Origin: Gaiellasilicea sp963749515
GTDB taxonomy: Bacteria; Actinomycetota; Thermoleophilia; Gaiellales; Gaiellaceae
Reading direction: 5' to 3'
NCBI GenBank assembly: GCA_963749515.1
Contig: CAVVMR010000010.1
Location: 558,001 to 622,000 of the forward strand
DNA: 64,000 nucleotides
The notes beneath the pieces are model-generated. The model made no database searches and was not told the DNA's origin. It worked only from the letters and a program-made list of their open reading frames with translations. Numbering within the stretch: position 1 is the stretch's first letter; the number at the start of each line of letters is the position of its first letter. Positions 16,604-23,211 of this stretch are shown in pieces. The position numbers were made by a program, and so were the translations under genes.

Positions 16604-17791
16604 TCATTTCATCGAGAGAAGCCGGGAGTCGAGAAACTCCGAAACGCCTTGTGCTGCCGGCGGGTCCATGTTCGCGAGTACAGCAACCACGTATCCGGTC
16701 TCCGGGTAGATCCGGAGCTCTCCGCTCATGCCCGGTGCGCCGCCCCCGTGGCCGACCGAGCCCTTCTCGCCGCGTCGCCGGTCCTCGAATCCGTACGCGT
16801 ACTTCCCTCCGAAAGCGTCGACCTTCCCGGTGAGCAGCAGTTCCGTGGACTCGAGGCTGAGCAGCTCATGGCCGAGGAGTGCCTGGGCGAACCGACCGAG
16901 ATCCTCGACCGTCGAGTAACCGCCGCCGGCGGACGTTCCGCGATAGGGGAGCGAGTCGGTGTTGCGAGCCCACTTCGTTGATCCCAGGGGACGCGTGTAT
17001 CCGATCGACCGGTCCGGAACCTCTTCGGCTTCGGGCAGCGATCCGGTCGCGGTCATTCCCGCGGGCTCGTAGACGCGCTCTTCCACGTAGTCGTAGTAGC
17101 TCTGACCCGTCACCTTCTCGATCACGACTCCGAGCAACACCATCCCGTAGTTGCTGTACGTCCAGGTGCTGCCCGGCTCGAACTCCGGCCCCCGCTCGCC
17201 GTAGAGCTTCACGTAGTCGGCGAGCGTGCGAAGCTCGTTGCGATGGGCCTCGAAGTCCGGGCCGAAGATGTCTCCGGTGCCACCGGTGTGGGTCAGCAGG
17301 TGATGGATCGTGACCTTGGTTGCGACGTCCCGGTTGGGGTAGTCGGGGAGGTACGTGGCGAGTGGAGCCATCAGATCGACCTTGCCGGCCTCGACCAGCT
17401 GAAGAATCGCGACCCCCGTGAACATCTTGTTCATCGATCCCATCCGGAAGCGTGTCGGGAGCGTGTTCGCGATTCCTTGCTCGCGGTCCGCGAGACCGTA
17501 GGCCTTCCGGAAGAGCACGTGGCCGTCCCTGGCGACCAGCACCGTGCCCGCGAACTGGTCGTTGGAGGCGGCGTCGCGCATTCGGGCTTCCAGGTCCGCA
17601 ATCGTTCTGTCTTCGCCGGCTGTGAGTTGCGCGTCGTCCTCGGCCATGCACGCGAGTCCCGGAAGTGCCGCGCAGAGACAGCAGATCACGAGTAGCGCTC
17701 GGGGACGTGAGCCGCTCGTCCACCCGCAGGTGACCTTTCGTGCGTGGGGCAAGGTGCGACCGTACCTCTTGGGAGAGTACTTCCTGACCAT
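16604..17791 (-). CDS. Serine hydrolase of the beta-lactamase/class C PBP fold, lipoprotein
   Basis: 395 residues if started at ATG 17791; TTG 17818 and TTG 17755 are alternatives. The signal ALLVICCLCAALPGLAC ends in a lipobox, so membrane anchoring at the cell surface is expected. The catalytic motifs are SMNK (SxxK) in RFRMGSMNKMFTG, YSNYG (YxN) and, near the end, GHGGGAPG in the place of KTG. These place it with class C beta-lactamase-like esterases and D-aminopeptidases; true beta-lactamase activity cannot be inferred. The gene is divergent from the alpha/beta hydrolase. Confidence 0.85.
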   Translation of the reverse strand: MVRKYSPKRYGRTLPHARKVTCGWTSGSRPRALLVICCLCAALPGLACMAEDDAQLTAGEDRTIADLEARMRDAASNDQFAGTVLVARDGHVLFRKAYGLADREQGIANTLPTRFRMGSMNKMFTGVAILQLVEAGKVDLMAPLATYLPDYPNRDVATKVTIHHLLTHTGGTGDIFGPDFEAHRNELRTLADYVKLYGERGPEFEPGSTWTYSNYGMVLLGVVIEKVTGQSYYDYVEERVYEPAGMTATGSLPEAEEVPDRSIGYTRPLGSTKWARNTDSLPYRGTSAGGGYSTVEDLGRFAQALLGHELLSLESTELLLTGKVDAFGGKYAYGFEDRRRGEKGSVGHGGGAPGMSGELRIYPETGYVVAVLANMDPPAAQGVSEFLDSRLLSMK

Positions 17792-17858
17792 CCGGTCATT
17801 GAGCCGGCACCGAAGCAAGGGATAGTCTCGTCAGATAGTCGACAGCTCGCCCAACGTC

Positions 17859-18596
17859 GTGTTGCTCCCTGGCGTCGTTCTGCCGGCACAGCCGGCGTAC
17901 AGCGCGCTGCTGGCCGCGCTCGGGAACAACGTCCACTTGATCGCGAAAGACCTCGAGCTGTACGCGGAAGACGAGCCACCTCGCGGATACCACCTCGATC
18001 TCGAGGTCGACGGGATCCTGCGCGAGGCCGACGCTGCGGGCTTCGACTGCTTCCACCTTGCCGGCTACTCCGGCGGCGGAGCTGCCGCGCTGATGTTCGC
18101 GGCCAGACACGCCGAACGGCTGCAGAGTCTCGCGTTGCTCGAGCCGGCGTGGGCCGGCAACGACCGCTCACCCCCGGAGGAGGCGCTGCAGGAGCGATTT
18201 CGCGCGCTCGAAGACCTGCCGGCGGAAGAGCAGATGGCGGAGTTCACCCGCCTTCAGCTCGCGCCCGGCATCGAGCCGCCGCCGCGGCCGGATGGTCCGC
18301 CACCACCGTGGTTCGCGAAACGCCCCGCCGGGATCCGCGCGATTCTCCGCGCGTTCGACGCGGGCACGCTCGACCTCGGCGCGCTTCGACGTTTCACACA
18401 GCCGGTCTACTTCGCCCTTGGGGGCCTGAGCAACCCGAACTACTTCGCCCTGATGGCGGACCGACTCAGCGACGTCTTTGCGGACTTCACAGTCGAAACG
18501 TTCCCGGAGCGCCATCACTTCGACCCGCCCCACCGCAGTGAGCCGGAGCACCTGGCCGCCTCGCTCCTGGCGCTCTGGCAACGGGCTGAGCGATAG
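17859..18596 (+). CDS. Alpha/beta hydrolase
   Basis: 245 residues from GTG 17859 (VVLLPGVVLPAQPAYSALL). The nucleophile elbow is HLAGYSGGGAAALMFAARH; the acid is probably Asp in the region after the lid (PVYFALGGLSNPNYFALMAD) and the histidine lies in FPERHHFDPPH. The oxyanion segment LLPGVVLP is at the N-terminus as expected for the fold. Esterase, lipase or C-C hydrolase cannot be distinguished. No ribosome site is obvious. Confidence 0.78.
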   Translation: MLLPGVVLPAQPAYSALLAALGNNVHLIAKDLELYAEDEPPRGYHLDLEVDGILREADAAGFDCFHLAGYSGGGAAALMFAARHAERLQSLALLEPAWAGNDRSPPEEALQERFRALEDLPAEEQMAEFTRLQLAPGIEPPPRPDGPPPPWFAKRPAGIRAILRAFDAGTLDLGALRRFTQPVYFALGGLSNPNYFALMADRLSDVFADFTVETFPERHHFDPPHRSEPEHLAASLLALWQRAER

Positions 18597-18700
18597 CCCC
18601 GGCTCGCTCAGCCATCGCTGCCTGAGCACGCCGCTACAGTGCCCTCTGACGAGCCACTCGTTTTCCTCATCCGTCCGCAAGGGGGATAGGGGTTGAGGAA

Positions 18701-19063
18701 GTGGATGGCTCAGATAAGCAGGCGGCGATCCGGGTCGCCCGCAATCAGGCGCTCTTCCGCTCGGTGAACGAGCAGATCGAGATCGCCGACGAGAGGTTCA
18801 CCGTGATCCTCAATGAGCGCGTCGACTTCGTGTGCGAATGCGCGGACCACACGTGCAACCGGATTACGGTCACGCTCGCCCAGTACGAGGCCGTCGGTCG
18901 CTTCCCAACGCACTTCATCGTCAAGGCGGGCCACGTGTACCGCGAGTTCGAACGGATCGTCGAAGAGATCGATGGCTTCGTGATCGTGGAGAAGTTCGGT
19001 GAGGCCGGCAAGCAGGCGCTCAAGCTAGATCCGCGGCGCACGCCCACGGAACTACACCCCTGA
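18701..19063 (+). CDS. Small cysteine-motif protein, paralogue of the 19579-19869 gene
   Basis: 120 residues from GTG 18701, preceded by GGGGTTGAGGA. After a helical N-terminus (NQALFRSVNEQIE) it reads VDFVCECADHTCNRITVTLA, then YEAVGRFPTHFIVKAGH and EEIDGFVIVEKFGE. CEC...C is a possible metal or redox site. The same pattern (CEC, C, Y-E-x-V, P, V-V, H, G-F-x-V-V) appears in the minus-strand gene at 19579-19869, so they are paralogues flanking direct repeat A. Function unknown. Confidence 0.65.
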   Translation: MDGSDKQAAIRVARNQALFRSVNEQIEIADERFTVILNERVDFVCECADHTCNRITVTLAQYEAVGRFPTHFIVKAGHVYREFERIVEEIDGFVIVEKFGEAGKQALKLDPRRTPTELHP

Positions 19064-19125
19064 GCCCGTGCCGGCGTGCCAGCGCTGCGGAACGTTACGG
19101 TTAATCGTTGGCCCGGGATAGCACT

Positions 19126-19204
19126 GGGGGTAGCACCGCCCGAGTGTCCGAGACACTATGGCACGTTGACACACGGAGCCATGCGGCTTGCCGCGTAACC
19201 AGGG
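19126..19204 (+). repeat. Direct repeat A (~79 bp)
   Basis: Runs from GGGGGTAGCACCGCCCGAGT to CGCGTAACCA and is closely matched by copy B at 21296-21374. Shared blocks are TAGCACCGCCCG, GTCCGAGACAC, TATGGCAC and AGCCATGCGG. In copy A the outer GGGTAGCACC is re-inverted as GGTGCTACCC just beyond the right end (19203-19212), so this copy can also form a hairpin. Confidence 0.65.
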
Positions 19205-19255
19205 TGCTACCCGAGATGGCGCTGCAGAAGGAGAAGGACGGGCACGTCCTTGTCT

Positions 19256-19579
19256 TCAAGCGTCCGAAGCCGGCAGCCCAGCGCTGATCGGACGATCGTC
19301 GTGGGTGCCGTTCGTGTCGCTACCCGATGGTGCGTGGAGGCTGTAGGTGCTGCCGTCGAGATGGATTTGGACGGAGGGGAGGCCGGCGGTGAGTAGCCAG
19401 GTGTCGATTGCGTGCAGGGCGCCTGTGACTCGGCTGTCTGGGTTTCGGTCGATGAGCTCGACCTGAACCTCGTAGTGGTCGTCGACTGCGACGGTGTTAA
19501 CGCCGAAGGGCTGTAGGCGGCGCCGTAGCGTCGTTGCGTGGAGGTGGTCAGGCACCTCGATCCGTAGTGGCGGATGCAT
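19256..19579 (-). CDS. Hypothetical protein, second gene of a two-gene operon
   Basis: 107 residues from ATG 19579, overlapping the stop of the upstream gene. It contains EVPDHLHATTLRRRLQPFGV, VAVDDHYEVQVELIDRNPDS and DTWLLTAGLPSVQIHLDGST: a compact alternating alpha/beta pattern with several His. No signal peptide and no recognised family. The surroundings use more T-rich codons than the core genes, which fits an accessory origin. Confidence 0.55.
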   Translation of the reverse strand: MHPPLRIEVPDHLHATTLRRRLQPFGVNTVAVDDHYEVQVELIDRNPDSRVTGALHAIDTWLLTAGLPSVQIHLDGSTYSLHAPSGSDTNGTHDDRPISAGLPASDA

Positions 19580-19869
19580 CAGGCGTCGCTCCGCTGCACG
19601 ACGAGAAAGCCGCGGTGTCGGCTGACCAGCCGTTGGCTCGGGTCATGGTCGTGGTGTGGTGTGACGACGTATTGCCCCGGCGTACTGAGTACGGACTCGT
19701 AGACCTCGATCGCGATGTGTAAGCGGTCTGCGCAGAGTCGACGGCCGCACTCGCAAAAGACCTCGATCGCCGCCGTCTCGGTCGCGCCGTTGACGCTGCG
19801 GAGGCGGGTGTTGACGTCGCGACGGACGGCCTGTCGACCGAAGCTGACGCCGTTGGAGACTGTAGCCAT
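19579..19869 (-). CDS. Small cysteine-motif protein, paralogue of the 18701-19063 gene
   Basis: 96 residues from ATG 19869 (MATVSNGVSFGRQAVRRDVN); the open frame reaches 19986 but upstream there is no ribosome site. The core reads EVFCECGRRLCADRLHIAIE, VYESVLSTPGQYVVTP and RHRGFLVVQRSD. It keeps the CEC...C cysteines and the Y-E-x-V and G-F-x-V-V positions of the paralogue. Upstream gene of a pair with the 19256-19579 gene (1-bp overlap). Confidence 0.6.
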   Translation of the reverse strand: MATVSNGVSFGRQAVRRDVNTRLRSVNGATETAAIEVFCECGRRLCADRLHIAIEVYESVLSTPGQYVVTPHHDHDPSQRLVSRHRGFLVVQRSDA

Positions 19870-20029
19870 TGCGAAACCCCTGGGTCGTAGGTGCTTGACC
19901 GAGGGGCTCGCGACCGGCCGCTTAGGACAGGTCACGCCCCCAACGTGTTTCCTGAAGCGCTCGCACGGCGGGTGTGCCAGCGCCATTCACAAAGCTATCA
20001 CTCGGTATCTGGAACCGACAAGGGCTTTT

Positions 20030-20053
20030 TGACGAGCCGCCTGACGAGCCGCC
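20030..20053 (+). repeat. Tandem 12-nt repeat
   Basis: TGACGAGCCGCC occurs twice without a spacer, in the 277-bp gap between the Cys-motif operon and the DUF2294 gene. Nothing else is evident in that gap. Confidence 0.6.
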
Positions 20054-20146
20054 TGTAAGCTTGGGCTCCGAACGTCCGCCGGGCTGCTCACGCTCCTTCA
20101 ACCTTCCGGGCGACTGACCGTTGAGGGGCGGAACAGAGGGTCTGCA

Positions 20147-20530
20147 ATGCCAGACGGCGGCAACACCAGCCAGGCGAAGGCTGTCGGAAACGCGATCACA
20201 CGTCTGCATCGCGAGCACTGCGGACGCGGGGCGACGTCCACGCGCACCGTCATCAGCCGCAACGGCGAGCACGTAATCGTCTTCCTGGAAGACATCTATA
20301 CGCCGGTGGAACGAACATTGATGGCAAACGGCGACTACGAGACGGTCAAGCAGACGCGCCAGGCGTTCCAGATGGCGATGGGACCAGCCTTCTCCGCTGC
20401 GGTCGAAGAGGCGATGGGCCGCAAGGTGATCCAGTTCATGTCCCAGGTTGCCTTCGATCCCGACGTGGCCGCTGAGATCTTCATCCTCGAGCCGAACGGT
20501 GACGGAGCGGTCAAGACACCGTTCGAGTAG
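20147..20530 (+). CDS. DUF2294 (MpsC-like) protein
   Basis: 127 residues from ATG 20147. It follows the DUF2294 pattern: QAKAVGNAITRLHREHCGRG, STRTVISRNGEHVIVFLEDI, YTPVERTLMANGDYETVKQT, FSAAVEEAMGRKVIQFMSQV and EIFILEPN. The family includes the MpsC component linked to Na+-dependent membrane-potential systems in staphylococci, but most members are stand-alone proteins of unclear role, as here. Single soluble domain. Confidence 0.8.
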   Translation: MPDGGNTSQAKAVGNAITRLHREHCGRGATSTRTVISRNGEHVIVFLEDIYTPVERTLMANGDYETVKQTRQAFQMAMGPAFSAAVEEAMGRKVIQFMSQVAFDPDVAAEIFILEPNGDGAVKTPFE

Positions 20531-20622
20531 ATGATGTTTGAGGTCGCCGCTCGGGGGTGAGGCTCGCTTTGACATGGGGGTCTGTAGGCCGGGGCGGGTG
20601 CACGGCGCCCCGGCTGTCTTGG

Positions 20623-20799
20623 ATGCACTACGAGCGATACTTCTTGGAGCGGCGTCTGGCCAACGTCCAGAGCCTCTTGGAACAGGTCCACTCCGAGGAC
20701 CTGCGGCAGGCGCTGGAAGAAGTTGTGGTCGAGCTTGAGCAGAAGCTCGACGCGAGCCGCGGCGAATCGCCTCCTAGCGGCTCTACACTCTCACCATGA
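20623..20799 (+). CDS. Small coiled-coil protein
   Basis: 58 residues from ATG 20623; a longer frame opens at 20557 with a less plausible N-terminus. HYERYFLERRLANVQSLLEQ and EDLRQALEEVVVELEQKL form a heptad-like amphipathic helix. The stop overlaps the next ATG (ATGA). No known family. Confidence 0.45.
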   Translation: MHYERYFLERRLANVQSLLEQVHSEDLRQALEEVVVELEQKLDASRGESPPSGSTLSP

Positions 20800-21164
20800 A
20801 GGCCGTTTGGCAGGGCCGCATGGTTCAGGCTACGAGCAAGTGCGGCGAGCACGCTCCGACGGCGGCCGTCTGTTGCAACGCCTGCCGCACGTGCGCCACG
20901 ACAAACCTCGCCAGCCTCGGACTCGCGGCTACCGCAGGTGTTGGCGCATTCGTGACGCACATTCGTGAAACCCTCCTAGTAGTAGGGGCGGTCGAGGTCG
21001 ACGCAGGGGACACGCTCGTCGTCCTTGCCAAAGGCGAAGGTAGCCGCGCTAGTGGAGGAGTACGACGATGCCTAGCGCCTGGGAGCAGCTATCAGCGGAG
21101 TTCGCGGCGATCCGGGAGCGGGCCGAGACGATCCGTCGCCGCGATGCCGATCAGCCTCGGCTGA
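20796..21164 (+). CDS. Cysteine-rich small protein, C-terminus uncertain
   Basis: 122 residues from ATG 20796, overlapping the previous stop. The first part has CGEHAPTAAVCCNACRTCAT, five Cys in 18 residues that could bind zinc. VVGAVEVDAGDTLVVLAKGE follows; from about residue 92 the sequence becomes Ser/Arg-rich and overlaps the next gene, so the true end may be nearer 21060 or the frame may be disturbed. Confidence 0.35.
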   Translation: MKAVWQGRMVQATSKCGEHAPTAAVCCNACRTCATTNLASLGLAATAGVGAFVTHIRETLLVVGAVEVDAGDTLVVLAKGEGSRASGGVRRCLAPGSSYQRSSRRSGSGPRRSVAAMPISLG

Positions 21165-21304
21165 AGTGTGTCGAGTGTGGGTGCCTATCGCCGTTCATCA
21201 TCTTGAAGTGCAGTGCGTCGTACGGCTCGTCGGTCACGACTGCTCCTTTCTCCGGGTGGGCGATCGTGCCACACACGGCGCCGTCGGGGGTACACGGGGG
21301 GTAG
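21068..21304 (+). CDS. Small protein with CxxCxC motif
   Basis: 78 residues from ATG 21068, with a good ribosome site (GGAGGAGT) 8-13 nt upstream. PSAWEQLSAEFAAIRERAET is a charged helix and LKCVECGCLSP gives a single zinc-ribbon knuckle. After residue ~45 the sequence loses its coding character and runs into direct repeat B, as if the 3' end of the gene had been replaced. Confidence 0.45.
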   Translation: MPSAWEQLSAEFAAIRERAETIRRRDADQPRLKCVECGCLSPFIILKCSASYGSSVTTAPFSGWAIVPHTAPSGVHGG

Positions 21305-21374
21305 CACCGCCCGGACGTCCGAGACACGTATGGCACACCTGACCCACGCAGCCATGCGGGTTTCGGCGTACCAA
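21296..21374 (+). repeat. Direct repeat B (~79 bp) beside tRNA-Glu
   Basis: Second copy of the repeat at 19126-19204, from GGGGGTAGCACCGCCCGGAC to GGCGTACCA, about three quarters identical by eye with one single-base insertion. It ends 12 bp before the 3' end of the tRNA-Glu gene. Confidence 0.65.
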
Positions 21375-21385
21375 GCTAGAGAGGA

Positions 21386-21458
21386 AGGCCCATACGGGAT
21401 TCGAACCCGTGCCGCCGCCGTGAGAGGGCGGTGTCCTAGGCCACTAGACGAATGGGCC
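21386..21458 (-). tRNA. tRNA-Glu (CUC)
   Basis: Read on the minus strand the gene starts GGCCCATTCGTCTAGTGG; the acceptor arms GGCCCAT/ATGGGCC pair fully, the anticodon stem CCGCC/GGCGG encloses CTCTCAC with anticodon CTC, and the T-arm CGGG-TTCGAAT-CCCG is canonical. CCA is not encoded. Confidence 0.95.
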
Positions 21459-21587
21459 GTGGCGCCGCGCCAGTCTAGCTGACGAGTCCGAAGCGAAGGT
21501 TTACCAAGGCTTTGCCTTGCCGTGCCCTGCTGCTGGGGAGGCCCCGGGCATCCTCGTCTCATGAAGTTCGATGAGAGGAGAGCACCG

Positions 21588-22046
21588 ATGAAGATCGTGA
21601 TTGGCCTGCTGGCCGCGGCGATTCTCGGAACGGGCGGCTTCGCCTTCGCCGCCGGGATCGATGACTCCGACCCGGCTCGCACCGTGTCGCTTCCCGGCAC
21701 GACGACCGGCGAGACGACCGGCACGACGACCGGCACGACGACGGCCGCCACCACCGCCGCGACGACGACCGACGACATCGTGATCGGGAACGCGCCGGCG
21801 GCGACGACGACGAACGGCGTCGACATCTCCGGACCGTGCGACGAGGCCGAGCACGCGAACGACCCGCGCTGCACCGGCGCCGCCGGCGACGACCGCGACG
21901 ACGACAACTCCGGACCGGGCTCGGGCGACGACAACGACGACCGCGAGGACCACGACAACTCCGGCCCCGGCTCGGGCGACAACGACGACGACGACGACAA
22001 CGACAACTCGGGCCACGGCTCGGGCCACGACAACGACGACGACTAG
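21588..22046 (+). CDS. Secreted Thr/Asp/Asn/Gly-rich acidic protein
   Basis: 152 residues from ATG 21588 with GAGAGGAG upstream. Signal peptide: KIVIGLLAAAILGTGGFAFA. Then a Thr-rich linker (TTTGETTGTTTGTTTAATTA), a short segment with two Cys (GPCDEAEHANDPRCTGA) and an acidic C-terminal tail of repeated DNDD, NSGPGSGDN and NSGHGSGHDN units. The tail resembles Ca2+-binding low-complexity sequence and contains His. It is the first of five co-directional genes with a cupredoxin, a response regulator and a kinase; the last gene also ends in DDDD. Confidence 0.65.
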   Translation: MKIVIGLLAAAILGTGGFAFAAGIDDSDPARTVSLPGTTTGETTGTTTGTTTAATTAATTTDDIVIGNAPAATTTNGVDISGPCDEAEHANDPRCTGAAGDDRDDDNSGPGSGDDNDDREDHDNSGPGSGDNDDDDDNDNSGHGSGHDNDDD

Positions 22047-22056
22047 GGGACGAACG

Positions 22057-22422
22057 ATGACTCGCATCAAGCTCGGATTGCTGACCCTGCTCGCCCTGAC
22101 CGTGAGCTCAGTCACGCTCGCTGCGGTGGCGCAGAGCGCCGCCACAGCCCAGACGGTGCGCGTGACAGAGGTGAGCTACGGGATCCGCTTCTCGGCGAAG
22201 CCGAAGGCGGGGACGGTGAAGTTCCAGGTCCGCAACGCATCCGACGACGCGCACGACTTCTTGCTCAGGGGCGGCGGCAAGACGTGGAAGACCCGCGTTC
22301 TCGGCGGCAACCAGACGGCAAGCCTCACGGCCAAGCTGAAGAAGGGCGTCCGCTACACCTTCTGGTGCGCGGTCAGCGACCACCGCGAGGAAGGAATGTC
22401 GGGCAGCTTCGTCGCCCGGTAG
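22057..22422 (+). CDS. Secreted cupredoxin (plastocyanin-like)
   Basis: 121 residues from ATG 22057, 10 bp after the previous stop. Signal peptide: LGLLTLLALTVSSVTLAAVA. The beta-sandwich contains FQVRNASDDAHDFLL and the metal loop YTFWCAVSDHREEGMSGSF. His of DAHDF plus Cys, His and Met spaced C-x4-H-x4-M form a complete type 1 copper site. An electron-transfer or copper-binding role outside the membrane is expected. Confidence 0.8.
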   Translation: MTRIKLGLLTLLALTVSSVTLAAVAQSAATAQTVRVTEVSYGIRFSAKPKAGTVKFQVRNASDDAHDFLLRGGGKTWKTRVLGGNQTASLTAKLKKGVRYTFWCAVSDHREEGMSGSFVAR

Positions 22423-22503
22423 CACCACCCAAGCGCGCGGGGGCGTCCCGACGAGGGGCGCTTTCGCGCGTCCGAAACCGTTGCGGAGGGCACTATCAAC
22501 GAC

Positions 22504-23211
22504 ATGAGCCACCAGAAGAGGACGATCCTCATCGTCGAGGACGAGGAGTCGATCACGACACCGCTCGCGGAAGCGCTCGAGCGAGACGGCTTCAAGCCCG
22601 AGGTCGCACGCACCGTCGAGGAGGCGCTCGGACGCGGGCGAACGCTCCGGCCCGACCTCGTCCTGCTCGACATCGGCCTTCCGGACGGCTCCGGCCTCGA
22701 CGTGTGCCGCGAGCTGCGGAGCACGTCGAACGTCCCGATCATCATCCTGTCGGCGCGCGGGGAGGAGGCGGACCGGGTCGTCGGGCTCGAGCTCGGCGCC
22801 GACGACTACGTGGTCAAGCCGTTCAGCGCGCGCGAGGTGATCGCGCGGATCCGCGCCGTGCTTCGCCGCACGAGCGCACCGACAGGGTCGGCCGAAGGTC
22901 CGATCGAGGTCGGGGCTGTCCGGCTCGATCCCACTCGGCGCAGCGCCACCGTGGACGGCGAGCCCCTCGAGCTTGCACGGAAGGAGTTCGACCTGCTCGC
23001 CCTCCTGATGCAGGAGGCGGGCGCCGTCGTCTCCCGCGAGCGGCTGATCGACGAGGTCTGGGACGTGAACTGGTTTGGCTCCACGAAGACGCTCGACGTG
23101 CACGTGAGCGCGCTCCGCAAGAAGCTCGCCGACGACGCCGCCGACTCCCGCTACATCCACACGGTGCGCGGAGTCGGCTTCCGCTTCGCCTCGCCCGAGG
23201 AGCTCCGCTGA
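22504..23211 (+). CDS. OmpR/PhoB-family response regulator
   Basis: 235 residues from ATG 22504. Receiver domain (5-118): ILIVEDEESITTPLAEAL, phosphoacceptor Asp in DLVLLDIGLPDGSG, IILSARGEEADRVVGLELGA and the Lys of DDYVVKPF. C-terminal winged helix (about 140-232): LELARKEFDLLALLMQEAG, VSRERLIDEVWD and the recognition region TKTLDVHVSALRKKL. It overlaps the kinase start by 4 bp, so they form one two-component system, probably controlling the flanking secreted genes. Confidence 0.93.
   Translation: MSHQKRTILIVEDEESITTPLAEALERDGFKPEVARTVEEALGRGRTLRPDLVLLDIGLPDGSGLDVCRELRSTSNVPIIILSARGEEADRVVGLELGADDYVVKPFSAREVIARIRAVLRRTSAPTGSAEGPIEVGAVRLDPTRRSATVDGEPLELARKEFDLLALLMQEAGAVVSRERLIDEVWDVNWFGSTKTLDVHVSALRKKLADDAADSRYIHTVRGVGFRFASPEELR

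Noticed and set aside
16604..17791. Antibiotic-resistance beta-lactamase
   Set aside because: The fold matches, but SxxK/YxN with GHGG instead of KTG is typical of esterase or peptidase relatives; resistance cannot be claimed.
19216..19287. 23-codon ORF after repeat A (MALQKEKDGHVLVFKRPK...)
   Set aside because: Too short, overlaps the end of a more convincing minus-strand gene, no ribosome site or conservation evidence.
21151..21336. Minus-strand ORF (MPYVSRTSGRCYPPC...)
   Set aside because: It lies opposite a gene with a good ribosome site and inside repeat B; no coding features of its own.
19126..21458. Classical integrative element at tRNA-Glu
   Set aside because: The direct repeats do not include any part of the tRNA sequence and there is no integrase or relaxase gene.
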